From positions 1 through 49,666 of the forward strand of contig JBEIRK010000004.1 in the NCBI GenBank assembly GCA_040376005.1: a stretch of 49,666 bases of DNA. Reading direction: 5' to 3'. Below, one piece after another: positions 16,938-24,487 of the stretch (positions are counted from its first letter, which is position 1; each line of letters opens with the position of its first letter). Source of the DNA: JAGXTF01 sp040376005. GTDB taxonomy: Bacteria; Bacteroidota; Bacteroidia; NS11-12g; UBA955. Both the position numbers and the translations under genes were made by a program. The notes under the pieces were generated by a model. That model did not search any database and was not told the origin of the DNA. It was given only the letters and a program-made list of their open reading frames with translations.

Positions 16938-18140
16938 TTAAAGCCTTTCAAAAATGATGGCACAACCTTGACCTACTCCAATACACATGGAAGCCAATCC
17001 GTATTTTACTTCGGGACGTTTCTGCATTTCGTGGAGCAGGGTGGTGGATATACGTGCCCCACTAGCACCCAATGGATGCCCAATGGCAATGCTGCCGCCG
17101 TTTACATTCACAATGTCGCGTGGTATCTGAAGTTCCCGCATACTCGCCAATACCTGCACTGCAAAGGCCTCGTTGAGTTCGGCCAATCCCAAATCTGAGG
17201 CATTCAGATTTGCGTTTTTCAAGGCTTTTTGTGTCGCCGGTACAGGACCTATGCCCATAATATCAGGGTGCACCCCTGCAGCTCCGATACTGGTGATTTT
17301 TGCAATCGGCTTGATGTTATACTTCTTCACATACGCCTCAGATACCAATATTAAACAGGCCGCGCCATCATTGATGCCGCTTGAGTTGCCTGCGGTTACG
17401 CTGCCGCCTTTGCGGAATGCAGGTTTCAGGGTGCCCAATACATCGGTAGTGCTGAGTCTGGGGTGCTCGTCTGTATCAAAGACTTTCGCTTCGCCTTTCT
17501 TTTGAGGTATGGCTACAGGTGCAATTTCATTGCTGAATTTTCCAGCTGCCTGTGCTTCTTGCCATTTCAATTGGGTTTCATAGGCAAATAGATCCTGCGC
17601 TTCACGGCTGATGCCGTATTTCTCTGCGACGTTCTCGGCAGTTTCTCCCATGGTAAACGGATGGTACATCTCTGCAAGGGCAGGATTCGTAAACCTCCAG
17701 CCAATGGTCGTGTCATGTATTTCTACGTTGCGCTGAAAGGCTTGCTCCGCTTTCGCCATAACAAACGGCGCACGGGTCATACTTTCGGTTCCGCCAGCCA
17801 ATATCATGTCTGCTTGTCCGCTGCGAATGGCCATAAAACCATTCATAATGCTTTGCAAGCCTGAGGCGCACAAGCGGTTTACGGTGTAACCTGGAATTTC
17901 AACACGCAATCCCGCCATAAGCGAGGCCATACGCGCTACATTTCGGTTGTCTTCTCCCGCCTGATTGGCAGCACCGAAAATAACCTCGTCGGTGTCGTTC
18001 AAGTCTATGTGTGGGTTTCTAGAGGCCAAACTGCGAATCACATGGGCCGCCAAATCATCGGGTCTGATTCCTGCAAGGCTACCGCCAAATTTCCCAACCG
18101 GAGTGCGGACCGCATCCGCTACATAAACTTCGTTGAACAT
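16938..18140 (-). CDS. Acetyl-CoA C-acyltransferase (thiolase), PaaJ/PcaF-like
   Basis: 400 residues, full thiolase length. Catalytic residues are visible: Cys91 in NRLCASGLQ, His355 in GHPLGASGA and Cys386 in CIGVGQG. The segments NQAGEDNRNVARMA and EIHDTTIGWRF are strongly like 3-oxoadipyl-CoA / 3-oxo-5,6-dehydrosuberyl-CoA thiolases (PcaF, PaaJ). No aromatic degradation genes are in the window, so a general beta-oxidation or acetoacetyl-CoA role is just as possible. It is followed after three bases by truA. A perfect TAACTTTG element lies just before the start. Confidence 0.92.
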   Translation of the reverse strand: MFNEVYVADAVRTPVGKFGGSLAGIRPDDLAAHVIRSLASRNPHIDLNDTDEVIFGAANQAGEDNRNVARMASLMAGLRVEIPGYTVNRLCASGLQSIMNGFMAIRSGQADMILAGGTESMTRAPFVMAKAEQAFQRNVEIHDTTIGWRFTNPALAEMYHPFTMGETAENVAEKYGISREAQDLFAYETQLKWQEAQAAGKFSNEIAPVAIPQKKGEAKVFDTDEHPRLSTTDVLGTLKPAFRKGGSVTAGNSSGINDGAACLILVSEAYVKKYNIKPIAKITSIGAAGVHPDIMGIGPVPATQKALKNANLNASDLGLAELNEAFAVQVLASMRELQIPRDIVNVNGGSIAIGHPLGASGARISTTLLHEMQKRPEVKYGLASMCIGVGQGCAIIFERL

Positions 18141-18144
18141 GCTG

Positions 18145-18152
18145 CAAAGTTA
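18145..18152 (-). promoter_or_regulatory. Candidate -7 promoter element for the thiolase-truA pair
   Basis: Minus strand TAACTTTG, a perfect TAnnTTTG match, four bases before the ATG at 18140. No TTG is found at the usual distance upstream. If real, the transcript would be leaderless or nearly so. Confidence 0.4.
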
Positions 18153-18250
18153 ATCATGATTTGACTTTTCATGTTTTTTTCAGAGAATATTATCTCTTCG
18201 TGTAACGTTTTATATAAAGCAGGGTCAAATGAAAGCGGAGGCACACTTTT

Positions 18251-19174
18251 ATGGCACAGTTCAAAGGAATAGTATTCACTTTACGCACATTCATGCTGGC
18301 AGGCATGATAGCTGCAATAGACATTTTAAATGCCCAAACAGAATTTATCATCACCGCAGGTAGCAGTCACTTCTTGGGTGATTTAGGGGGCAAACCAAGT
18401 ATCGGTGCCAATAACCTTTCCGATGTTGATTGGGAATCTACCCGATACATGGGAGGACTTGGCATTCGCCAAAATCTAGGAAAACGCTTCGCCATTCGCG
18501 CAACTGCCTATTATGCCCGCCTCGCGGCGAATGACAAATTCACGTCCAATACAGAGAGGCATATGCGAAATCTCAATTTCTTCACCCCGGTGGGTGGCGC
18601 AGATGCGGTAGTTGAATGGAAGTGGGGCAAGGGCAGTGCTGCATATGATGGCCGCAACTGGTATTTCTTTGCAGGTTTGGGATATTTTCGCTTCGATCCA
18701 CGCACAACCTATAACGGTGCTGCGGTTCGCTTGCAACCGCTAGGAACAGAAGGCCAGTATTTTATGAATGGTAGAAATCCATACAAACTGGGTGCATGGA
18801 GCATTCCCTTTGGAATTGGGTATAAGATTAAAGCCACCCGTTTTGGCTACCTTAGCTTTCAGGTGGATGCCCGCAAAACCTTTACAGACTATATCGATGA
18901 TGTGTCTACCACTTTTGTAGATAAAACATCCCTCTTGGTAAGCAATGGCGCAACCGCAGTAGCCCTGTCTGATCGCAGCAATCCCGATGGCAGAATCATT
19001 GGATTCAGCGACCCAGGCGCAATTAGAGGCAATCCCCGCAATAACGATAATTTCTTTTTCCTGTCTGTTCAATACAATATTGTTTTGGGTGGAAATAACC
19101 GTTCTGCAGGCTTTAGCCGCGCAGGCCACAGAGGCTTGAGACGCAAGTCTGGAAATGGGTGTTATTCCTTCTAA
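18251..19174 (+). CDS. PorG-like (DUF6089-type) outer-membrane beta-barrel protein, copy 1
   Basis: 307 residues with an N-terminal hydrophobic signal region ending near ILNAQTEF. Landmarks are FLGDLGG (residues 41-47), RHMRNLNFFTPV, LQPLGTEGQYFMNG, FTDYIDDVSTTFVDK and a short C-terminal GNGCYSF. The pattern of aromatic-ended strands and the xGDLGG / YIDDVST motifs fit the DUF6089 barrel group that contains PorG, a type IX secretion component; that link is from memory and not proven here. The next gene is a paralogue with the same motifs in the same order, so this is a tandem duplication. A PorQ gene about 9 kb away adds to the secretion context. Confidence 0.75.
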   Translation: MAQFKGIVFTLRTFMLAGMIAAIDILNAQTEFIITAGSSHFLGDLGGKPSIGANNLSDVDWESTRYMGGLGIRQNLGKRFAIRATAYYARLAANDKFTSNTERHMRNLNFFTPVGGADAVVEWKWGKGSAAYDGRNWYFFAGLGYFRFDPRTTYNGAAVRLQPLGTEGQYFMNGRNPYKLGAWSIPFGIGYKIKATRFGYLSFQVDARKTFTDYIDDVSTTFVDKTSLLVSNGATAVALSDRSNPDGRIIGFSDPGAIRGNPRNNDNFFFLSVQYNIVLGGNNRSAGFSRAGHRGLRRKSGNGCYSF

Positions 19175-19191
19175 AAGAATAATTATCTTTG
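19162..19191 (+). promoter_or_regulatory. Candidate promoter for PorG-like copy 2
   Basis: TATCTTTG at 19184-19191 matches TAnnTTTG exactly; TTA (one off TTG) sits at 19162-19164 with a 19-base spacer. The ATG at 19219 is 27 bases downstream. The -7 element lies just after the stop codon of copy 1. Confidence 0.5.
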
Positions 19192-19218
19192 CAGAAGTGA
19201 ACAATCCCTTTGGATGAT

Positions 19219-20118
19219 ATGTTGAGAATTTTCATTCAGTTACGCCTTATTCCTTTTCTCGGTCTTTTGGCATGCAGTGCAATTTCCCATGGGCAAATTC
19301 AACTCAATGCGGGCTTGGGAATTACAAACTATTCTGGTGACTTAGGTGGTAGCTTTAGCAAGGATAATCCAGCCTTTTCTGAACTGAATTTGAAAAGTAC
19401 AAAAACAGCTGTGCAGTTTGGCATGAAAGGATTTTTAACCCCGTCAATTGCCTTGCGCGGTCAACTATTCGCAGGACGCGTGGCAGGGGATGATGCCAAT
19501 ACCGACAATGTAGAACGCTTGAACCGAAACCTTAATTTCTTTTCGCCTATTTACGGCGCTGGAGTAGCTATAGAGTGGAATTTTAAAATTGGTTCTAATG
19601 CCTTTCGCCGATTTGGTCTGATGGCAGGTGTCGAATACTTTACCTTCAATCCCAAAACCAGCTACCAAGGAAACGTGGTAGAGCTTCAACCACTTGGCAC
19701 GGAAGGTCAATATTATATGAATGATAGACTTCCTTACAGTCTCAATGCTACTTCACTGGTCCTAGGGTTTTCATACCAATTTCTGGTACTCCCTCGCGGC
19801 GGACTCGCCCTTGAATTCCAGTATAAATATACCAATACCGATTATTTGGACGATGTATCTACTTCCTATGTAGATAAAACCGCCCTTGCCGCCAGTAACG
19901 GACAAATCGCAGCGGATCTCTCTGATAGGAGTTTGGGTATTCTGCCTGGAAATACTGCGCCCGGCGCAATACGAGGGAATCCCAATAGCAAGGATACCTA
20001 TGGATTCCTCATGATCACTTGGAGCTATTGGCTTGGGGATAAACGGAATTTTAAAGCCGCTAGCTCAGGCAGTGGCAATGGCATCGGGGGCAACAAACGC
20101 CGGTGTTTCAATTTTTAG
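19219..20118 (+). CDS. PorG-like (DUF6089-type) outer-membrane beta-barrel protein, copy 2
   Basis: 299 residues from ATG at 19219 (MLRIFIQLRLIPFLGLLACS); a TTG three codons earlier is less likely. The signal peptide ends near ISHGQ. It repeats the landmarks of copy 1: YSGDLGG (38-44), RLNRNLNFFSPI, LQPLGTEGQYYMND, YLDDVSTSYVDK, DLSDRS, GAIRGNP and a C-terminal RRCFNF. Divergence between the copies is substantial, so the duplication is old. It is probably an outer-membrane barrel linked to type IX secretion (inference from family). It has its own candidate promoter. Confidence 0.75.
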   Translation: MLRIFIQLRLIPFLGLLACSAISHGQIQLNAGLGITNYSGDLGGSFSKDNPAFSELNLKSTKTAVQFGMKGFLTPSIALRGQLFAGRVAGDDANTDNVERLNRNLNFFSPIYGAGVAIEWNFKIGSNAFRRFGLMAGVEYFTFNPKTSYQGNVVELQPLGTEGQYYMNDRLPYSLNATSLVLGFSYQFLVLPRGGLALEFQYKYTNTDYLDDVSTSYVDKTALAASNGQIAADLSDRSLGILPGNTAPGAIRGNPNSKDTYGFLMITWSYWLGDKRNFKAASSGSGNGIGGNKRRCFNF

Positions 20119-20160
20119 CCATTTTATTCTTTAGCCTTAGCATCGCATTGCATCTGTACA

Positions 20161-20168
20161 TACATTTG
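20161..20168 (+). promoter_or_regulatory. Candidate -7 promoter element before the 173-residue gene
   Basis: TACATTTG matches TAnnTTTG exactly and ends four bases before the ATG at 20173. No TTG is seen 17-21 bases upstream. Confidence 0.4.
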
Positions 20169-20172
20169 CGGC

Positions 20173-20694
20173 ATGAAATCCTTCAATAAGCGCATCACAG
20201 CCTCCGCCATGGCGCTGCTTTTTGCAGGGATTCCACTCCTGTTCTTTATTACGCTAGGTGCCCATAAATACTATGTTACGCAATTTGGGAAAAAGGGACT
20301 CAAATATTTTGATAAGAATCATATCGAAAGATTGATACTGCCCGTAGCGAAGTATGCCCATCTTAAAAAAGGGATAGAAATCAATCTTAATGATTCTCGC
20401 TATGATATTTTGGAAGTAAGGCAAGTAGGTGAGACCCTATTTATTACTGCTTTTAACGATACCCACGAGAAAAAACTAAATGAAGGTATTGGGAAGTTTC
20501 ACGGCCCGGTGAAACAGTCAGGTATCAAGTTTAACCTGCCCGATTGGGTGCCTCCCCTTGAGGAATGTGTGTCCGTGATGGACTCCTATATCTGTATTTA
20601 CCCAAATACAGCAGACCAATGGGTTCAGCCTTTGTTAGAAGTTGATTTTCCTCCGCCAGAAAGTGCTTCATGCACTGAATCTGCCAACGGATAA
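20173..20694 (+). CDS. Membrane-anchored protein of unknown function
   Basis: 173 residues, not recognised. One strong hydrophobic segment near the N-terminus (MALLFAGIPLLFFITLG, about residues 13-29) would act as a signal anchor, leaving about 140 residues in the periplasm. That domain is mixed polar and charged, with two cysteines (CVSVMDSYIC) and a proline-rich C-terminus ending PPPESASCTESANG. It sits between the PorG-like pair and a heme-type TonB receptor on the same strand, about 100 bases before the receptor start. A role with the receptor is possible but unproven. Confidence 0.7.
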   Translation: MKSFNKRITASAMALLFAGIPLLFFITLGAHKYYVTQFGKKGLKYFDKNHIERLILPVAKYAHLKKGIEINLNDSRYDILEVRQVGETLFITAFNDTHEKKLNEGIGKFHGPVKQSGIKFNLPDWVPPLEECVSVMDSYICIYPNTADQWVQPLLEVDFPPPESASCTESANG

Positions 20695-20798
20695 TTTAGG
20701 AATAAATCAATCAAACTCGCTAAGACGGGCGTTTTGGGGTTTCCCCATTTCCTGTTTTTGCGTTTTTGACAACTTCAAACAACAACAAAAAAACCTAC

Positions 20799-23009
20799 AT
20801 GAAAAAAATGACACTTGCAGTCCTATCAGGATTGCTATACTTATCTGCGAATGCGCAGGAATTAGAAACAGATACTGCAGAGATTGAATCGATTGATGAA
20901 GTGCTTATATCAGCCCAGCGCTTGGGCGAAAAGCGCATAAACTCCAGCCGACAAATTGAGGTGATTTCCTCACGCCAGATGGAATTGGCACAACAACCCA
21001 CCATGGGTGAAGTACTCGGCCAAACAGGTCAAGTGTTTGTGCAAAAAAGCCAATTGGGCGGCGGTAGTCCTGTAATCCGAGGCTTCGAAGCCAGCAGGAA
21101 TTTGCTGGTTATCGATGGGGTTCGAATGAATAATGCCACCTACCGCGCGGGTCACTTGCAAGATATTATCACCGTCGATGCGTTTATGCTTGACCGCGCT
21201 GAAATCTATTTTGGCAGCGGTTCCACCCTCTATGGCAGTGATGCCTTGGGTGGGGTAGTTTATATGAAAACAAAACAAGCCCGTTTTACGGATAAGTTTA
21301 CATTCACACCTTCGGCTCTCGTGCGTTACGCAAGCGCCGGTAACAACCTTACAGGAAATATTGGCTGGAATATGGGTTCCAAAAATGTCGCATGGCTGTT
21401 TAACTATACCTATAATAAGTTTGGCGATTTGACCATGGGTCGTGGTAAAAACTACAGCGGAATTGATACATTCGGTCTGCGTAAACACTATGCAGTGCGA
21501 GAAAATGGCGCGGATGTGATAAAAACCAACCCAGATCCATATATCCAAAAAAACAGCGGTTATGACCAATCCGATATCAGCACCAAAGTGAGTGTAAACC
21601 ACGGTAAGCTGATTTCAACGGTAAACTTCCAAGCTTCCATGAATAATGGAATGCCTCGTTATGACCGGCTCACCCAAACCCGCAATGGCCTGCTCCGCTT
21701 CGGCGAGTGGTCGTATACTCCTCAAAATCGCTATTTCACTTCCTACACTGCAACCTATACACCGTCTAAAAAAGCATCACACCGTCTTATTCTGTCTCAC
21801 CAACATACAGAAGTGGGCCGCGCTACCCGTCAGCTAGATAGTGTTGAATTGCTCACCCAATTGGATAAAGTCAATGTGTATGCGGTAAACTATGATTTTC
21901 AATTTCAATTGAGTGATAAACTGAAATTCATCTCCGGTGCAGAATGGGTTTACAATAAAGTGAATAGCGACGCGTTTTTGGATTCTGTAAATAATGGAAT
22001 TCGAATTCCCTCAGGTGAATCGCGCTATGCAGATAGCTTTGCCAATACCAACGCTGTTTCTATTTTTACCAACTTGGTGTATGAAATCAAACCCAATGAC
22101 TTTAGTGTCAATGCTGGAATTCGTGTAAGCAACTATGCCGCCAACGCCGCATTTACCCAGAATAACTTTTGGAAATTGAATTATTCTGAGGCTCAAGTGC
22201 GCAATACAGCGCCTGTATTTAATCTGGGTGCTGTGAAGAAAGTCTTTAAAGGACTTTTTGCAACCGTAAACCTCAGTACCGGTTTTAGAAATCCCAATAT
22301 TGATGATTTAACCAAATTGTTTGAAAGTGCACCCGGGCTAAAATATATTGTTCCCAATTCTGACCTTCTGCCGGAACAAACCCGCACATTGGATTTGGGT
22401 ATTCGTTATGCCATAAAGGATGTCATTAACATCGAAGCGGGTGTCTACCGCACCGATATTTCCAATTTACTTATCGATATGCCTTCCACTTTAGATGGCC
22501 AAGACTCAGTAAATTACAAAGGGCAACTTACCCCCGTGTACCAAATGAAAAATGCGGCATCAGGATTTGTTCGCGGCGCGTATGTGGGCGGAAAAGTCAA
22601 AATCATGGATCACCTGTATTCGGACTTTTACTACGCCACAACCTATGGAAGATATAAGGCAAATGAGAATGCAACAGAACAACCGCTAGATCATATTGCA
22701 CCAGACCATGGACGCCTTGGCCTGAGATATGCCAAGAGCAATCTTCAAATAGAAGCATTTATGCTGTTCAATGGCTGGAAACTGGCCAAAGATTACAGCC
22801 CCAGCGGTGAAGACAATGCCAACTTTGCCCCTCAAGGCAGAACCCCAGCCTGGGAAACCTACAATATTCGCGCTGCCTATGCATTGAACAAGCATTTTAA
22901 CTTCACGCTTGCTGTGGAAAATATCCTTGATCTCAATTACAGGGTCTTTGCCTCTGGTATCAGTGCTCCTGGTAGAAATATTGTGGCTTCGGTGCGTGTG
23001 AATCTTTGA
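20799..23009 (+). CDS. TonB-dependent receptor, heme/hemoglobin (HmuR-like) type
   Basis: 736 residues from ATG at 20799 (MKKMTLAVLSGLLYLSANAQ, a clear signal peptide). A TonB-box-like region is followed by the plug domain: GGGSPVIRGFEASRNLLVID, GVRMNNATYRAGHLQD and GSGSTLYGSDALGGVVYMKT, wording typical of the hemoglobin/transferrin/lactoferrin receptor family. The C-terminal 22-strand barrel ends ENILDLNYRVFA ... VASVRVNL. It would import heme or another iron compound across the outer membrane using TonB energy. No Fur box or heme-processing genes are visible, so the substrate remains inferred. No carboxypeptidase-like N-terminal domain (SusC type) is present. Confidence 0.88.
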   Translation: MKKMTLAVLSGLLYLSANAQELETDTAEIESIDEVLISAQRLGEKRINSSRQIEVISSRQMELAQQPTMGEVLGQTGQVFVQKSQLGGGSPVIRGFEASRNLLVIDGVRMNNATYRAGHLQDIITVDAFMLDRAEIYFGSGSTLYGSDALGGVVYMKTKQARFTDKFTFTPSALVRYASAGNNLTGNIGWNMGSKNVAWLFNYTYNKFGDLTMGRGKNYSGIDTFGLRKHYAVRENGADVIKTNPDPYIQKNSGYDQSDISTKVSVNHGKLISTVNFQASMNNGMPRYDRLTQTRNGLLRFGEWSYTPQNRYFTSYTATYTPSKKASHRLILSHQHTEVGRATRQLDSVELLTQLDKVNVYAVNYDFQFQLSDKLKFISGAEWVYNKVNSDAFLDSVNNGIRIPSGESRYADSFANTNAVSIFTNLVYEIKPNDFSVNAGIRVSNYAANAAFTQNNFWKLNYSEAQVRNTAPVFNLGAVKKVFKGLFATVNLSTGFRNPNIDDLTKLFESAPGLKYIVPNSDLLPEQTRTLDLGIRYAIKDVINIEAGVYRTDISNLLIDMPSTLDGQDSVNYKGQLTPVYQMKNAASGFVRGAYVGGKVKIMDHLYSDFYYATTYGRYKANENATEQPLDHIAPDHGRLGLRYAKSNLQIEAFMLFNGWKLAKDYSPSGEDNANFAPQGRTPAWETYNIRAAYALNKHFNFTLAVENILDLNYRVFASGISAPGRNIVASVRVNL

Positions 23010-23013
23010 AGAC

Positions 23014-23043
23014 TTGCATTTATCAAGGAATCCGGTATTTTTG
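23014..23043 (+). promoter_or_regulatory. Promoter for the DUF1761 gene
   Basis: TTG at 23014-23016, a 19-base spacer, then TATTTTTG at 23036-23043, a full match to TTG-N-TAnnTTTG. The ATG is 23 bases downstream at 23067. Confidence 0.65.
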
Positions 23044-23066
23044 TTTAACTTTAAAACACACAAACT

Positions 23067-23555
23067 ATGAAATTCAATCTTCTTGTTACCGGTCTTGCTG
23101 CACTGGTTCCCACGGTCCTCGGTTTTATCTGGTATCACCCAAAAGTGCTAGGCACAGTATGGCAAAAAGTCGCTGGTGTTTCGGATGATCAAATCAAAAA
23201 TGCCAATATGCTGGTCATCTTTGTGGTTTCCCTCATCTTGAGCATTATGCTTGCCTTGCAAATCAATATTCTAACCATTCACCAGTTTTCACTGGGCTCT
23301 ATTGTGCAGGCAAAAGCAGACTCAGAGGTTGCCAAGCAATTTGTGAAAATGGGTATGGATAATTTTGGCACGGATTTCAGAACATTCAAACACGGTATGC
23401 TTCACGGAGCTATTGCAGGTCTATTCTTTATGTTGCCTATTTTGGCTACCAATGCCATGTTCGAACGCAAAGGTTTCAAATACATTGCAGTGAATGCCGG
23501 CTACTGGATTCTAACCCTTATGATTATGGGTGGTGTTATCTGCCAATTCACATAA
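23067..23555 (+). CDS. DUF1761 family membrane protein
   Basis: 162 residues with about four hydrophobic segments: near 5-22, 50-67, 112-132 and 142-160. GFIWYHPKVLGTVW, the HGMLHGAIAGLFFMLPI stretch and the NAMFERKGFKYIAVNAGYW ending with an IMGG turn match the DUF1761 pattern as I know it. The biochemical function of the family is not established. It lies downstream of the TonB receptor but has its own promoter and its own terminator, so it looks like a single-gene unit. Confidence 0.8.
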   Translation: MKFNLLVTGLAALVPTVLGFIWYHPKVLGTVWQKVAGVSDDQIKNANMLVIFVVSLILSIMLALQINILTIHQFSLGSIVQAKADSEVAKQFVKMGMDNFGTDFRTFKHGMLHGAIAGLFFMLPILATNAMFERKGFKYIAVNAGYWILTLMIMGGVICQFT

Positions 23556-23572
23556 TCAAAACAGAAACGCAT

Positions 23573-23604
23573 AAAAAAGGCTGCCCTATCAGGTGGCCTT
23601 TTTT
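23573..23604 (+). terminator. Rho-independent terminator after the DUF1761 gene
   Basis: AAAAAAGGCTGCC and GGTGGCCTTTTTT form a stem of 9 Watson-Crick pairs extended by wobble pairs, with a 6-base loop, ending in a T-tract 18 bases after the stop codon. Confidence 0.8.
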
Positions 23605-23689
23605 GCTTGTAAAGCGATGTCGCCTTCAATAATGGCATACATCTGCATCTATTTTCAAGCTTTTCCGCCTTTTTGCAGCAATTCCCTTT

Positions 23690-23718
23690 TTGGAGTATGA
23701 TGTTACTCTGTATTTTTG
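23690..23718 (+). promoter_or_regulatory. Promoter for yebC
   Basis: TTG at 23690-23692, an 18-base spacer and TATTTTTG at 23711-23718. The ATG at 23729 is 10 bases downstream, which supports this start over a TTG inside the promoter. Confidence 0.6.
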
Positions 23719-23728
23719 CAACACTTTT

Positions 23729-24445
23729 ATGGGACGCATATTTGAAAAACGCAAGCATACCATGTTCGCCCGTTTTGACCGCATGGCGAAACAGTTTACC
23801 CGCATTGGAAAAGAAATTGCTATCGCAGTTAGACAAGCGGGTCCGAATCCGGATTACAACCCTAGACTTCGTGTAGCCATTCGGAATGCGAAAAGCGTAA
23901 ATATGCCCAAAGACCGCATTGATGCGGCCATAAAAAGAGCCAGCGATAAGGACACTGCAGGCTACGAAGAAATTAAATACGAGGGCTATGCACCCCATGG
24001 AGTGGCTGTTCTTATAGAAGCAGCTACTGATAACAATACACGCACCGTGGCCAACGTGCGCAGTCACTTCAATAAAGGCGGTGGCGCCATGGGAAAAACA
24101 GGTTCTCTAGATTTTATCTTCAATAGAAAAGGAGTATTCAAAATCCACAAAACGTCCTTGGCGGGAAAAGATTTGGATGAGTTTGAACTCGAACTTATCG
24201 ATTTTGGTTATGAAGACATGGCCGTGGATGACGAGGACGTGTATATCTACACCGGTTTCACAGAATTCGGTCAAATGCAAAAAGGTTTAGAAGATTTAGG
24301 TATTGAAGTAGCCAATGCCGAATTGCAGTATTTGCCCAACACTTGGGTAGATCTCGACGCTGAACAAGCCAAAGAAGTTCTCGATCTCATCGACCGCCTC
24401 GAAGGAGATGATGATGTGCAGGCTGTGCACCACAACTTGCGCTAA
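23729..24445 (+). CDS. yebC: YebC/PmpR family protein (TACO1-like)
   Basis: 238 residues from ATG at 23729. The start MGRIFEKRKHTMFARFDRMA is the Bacteroidota version of the YebC N-terminus (more often MAGHSKWxNIKxRK), followed by FTRIGKEI, NMPKDRIDAAIKRA, YEGYAPHGVAVLIEAATDN and GGAMGKTGSLDFIF. The fold has three domains. Family members have been described as transcriptional regulators and, more recently, as ribosome-associated factors easing translation of proline-rich stretches (established for TACO1/YebC relatives). The gene is monocistronic by its own promoter and is convergent with the DUF1573 gene. Confidence 0.93.
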   Translation: MGRIFEKRKHTMFARFDRMAKQFTRIGKEIAIAVRQAGPNPDYNPRLRVAIRNAKSVNMPKDRIDAAIKRASDKDTAGYEEIKYEGYAPHGVAVLIEAATDNNTRTVANVRSHFNKGGGAMGKTGSLDFIFNRKGVFKIHKTSLAGKDLDEFELELIDFGYEDMAVDDEDVYIYTGFTEFGQMQKGLEDLGIEVANAELQYLPNTWVDLDAEQAKEVLDLIDRLEGDDDVQAVHHNLR

Positions 24446-24462
24446 GATAATACGCATGTATA

Positions 24463-24479
24463 TCCTCTGAAAATGAGGA
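24463..24479. terminator. Weak hairpin between convergent yebC and DUF1573 genes
   Basis: TCCTC and GAGGA pair around a 7-base loop. The stem is short and there is no T-tract, so terminator function is doubtful. Confidence 0.2.
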
Positions 24480-24487
24480 GCCCAATC

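Noticed and set aside
20970..21602. 210-codon open frame antisense to the TonB receptor plug
   Set aside because: The sense frame has clear plug and barrel motifs; the antisense protein has no recognisable domain or start signal.
23501..24067. 188-codon minus-strand frame across the DUF1761 3' end and yebC
   Set aside because: It runs through a terminator and a promoter of the plus-strand genes and its product resembles nothing.
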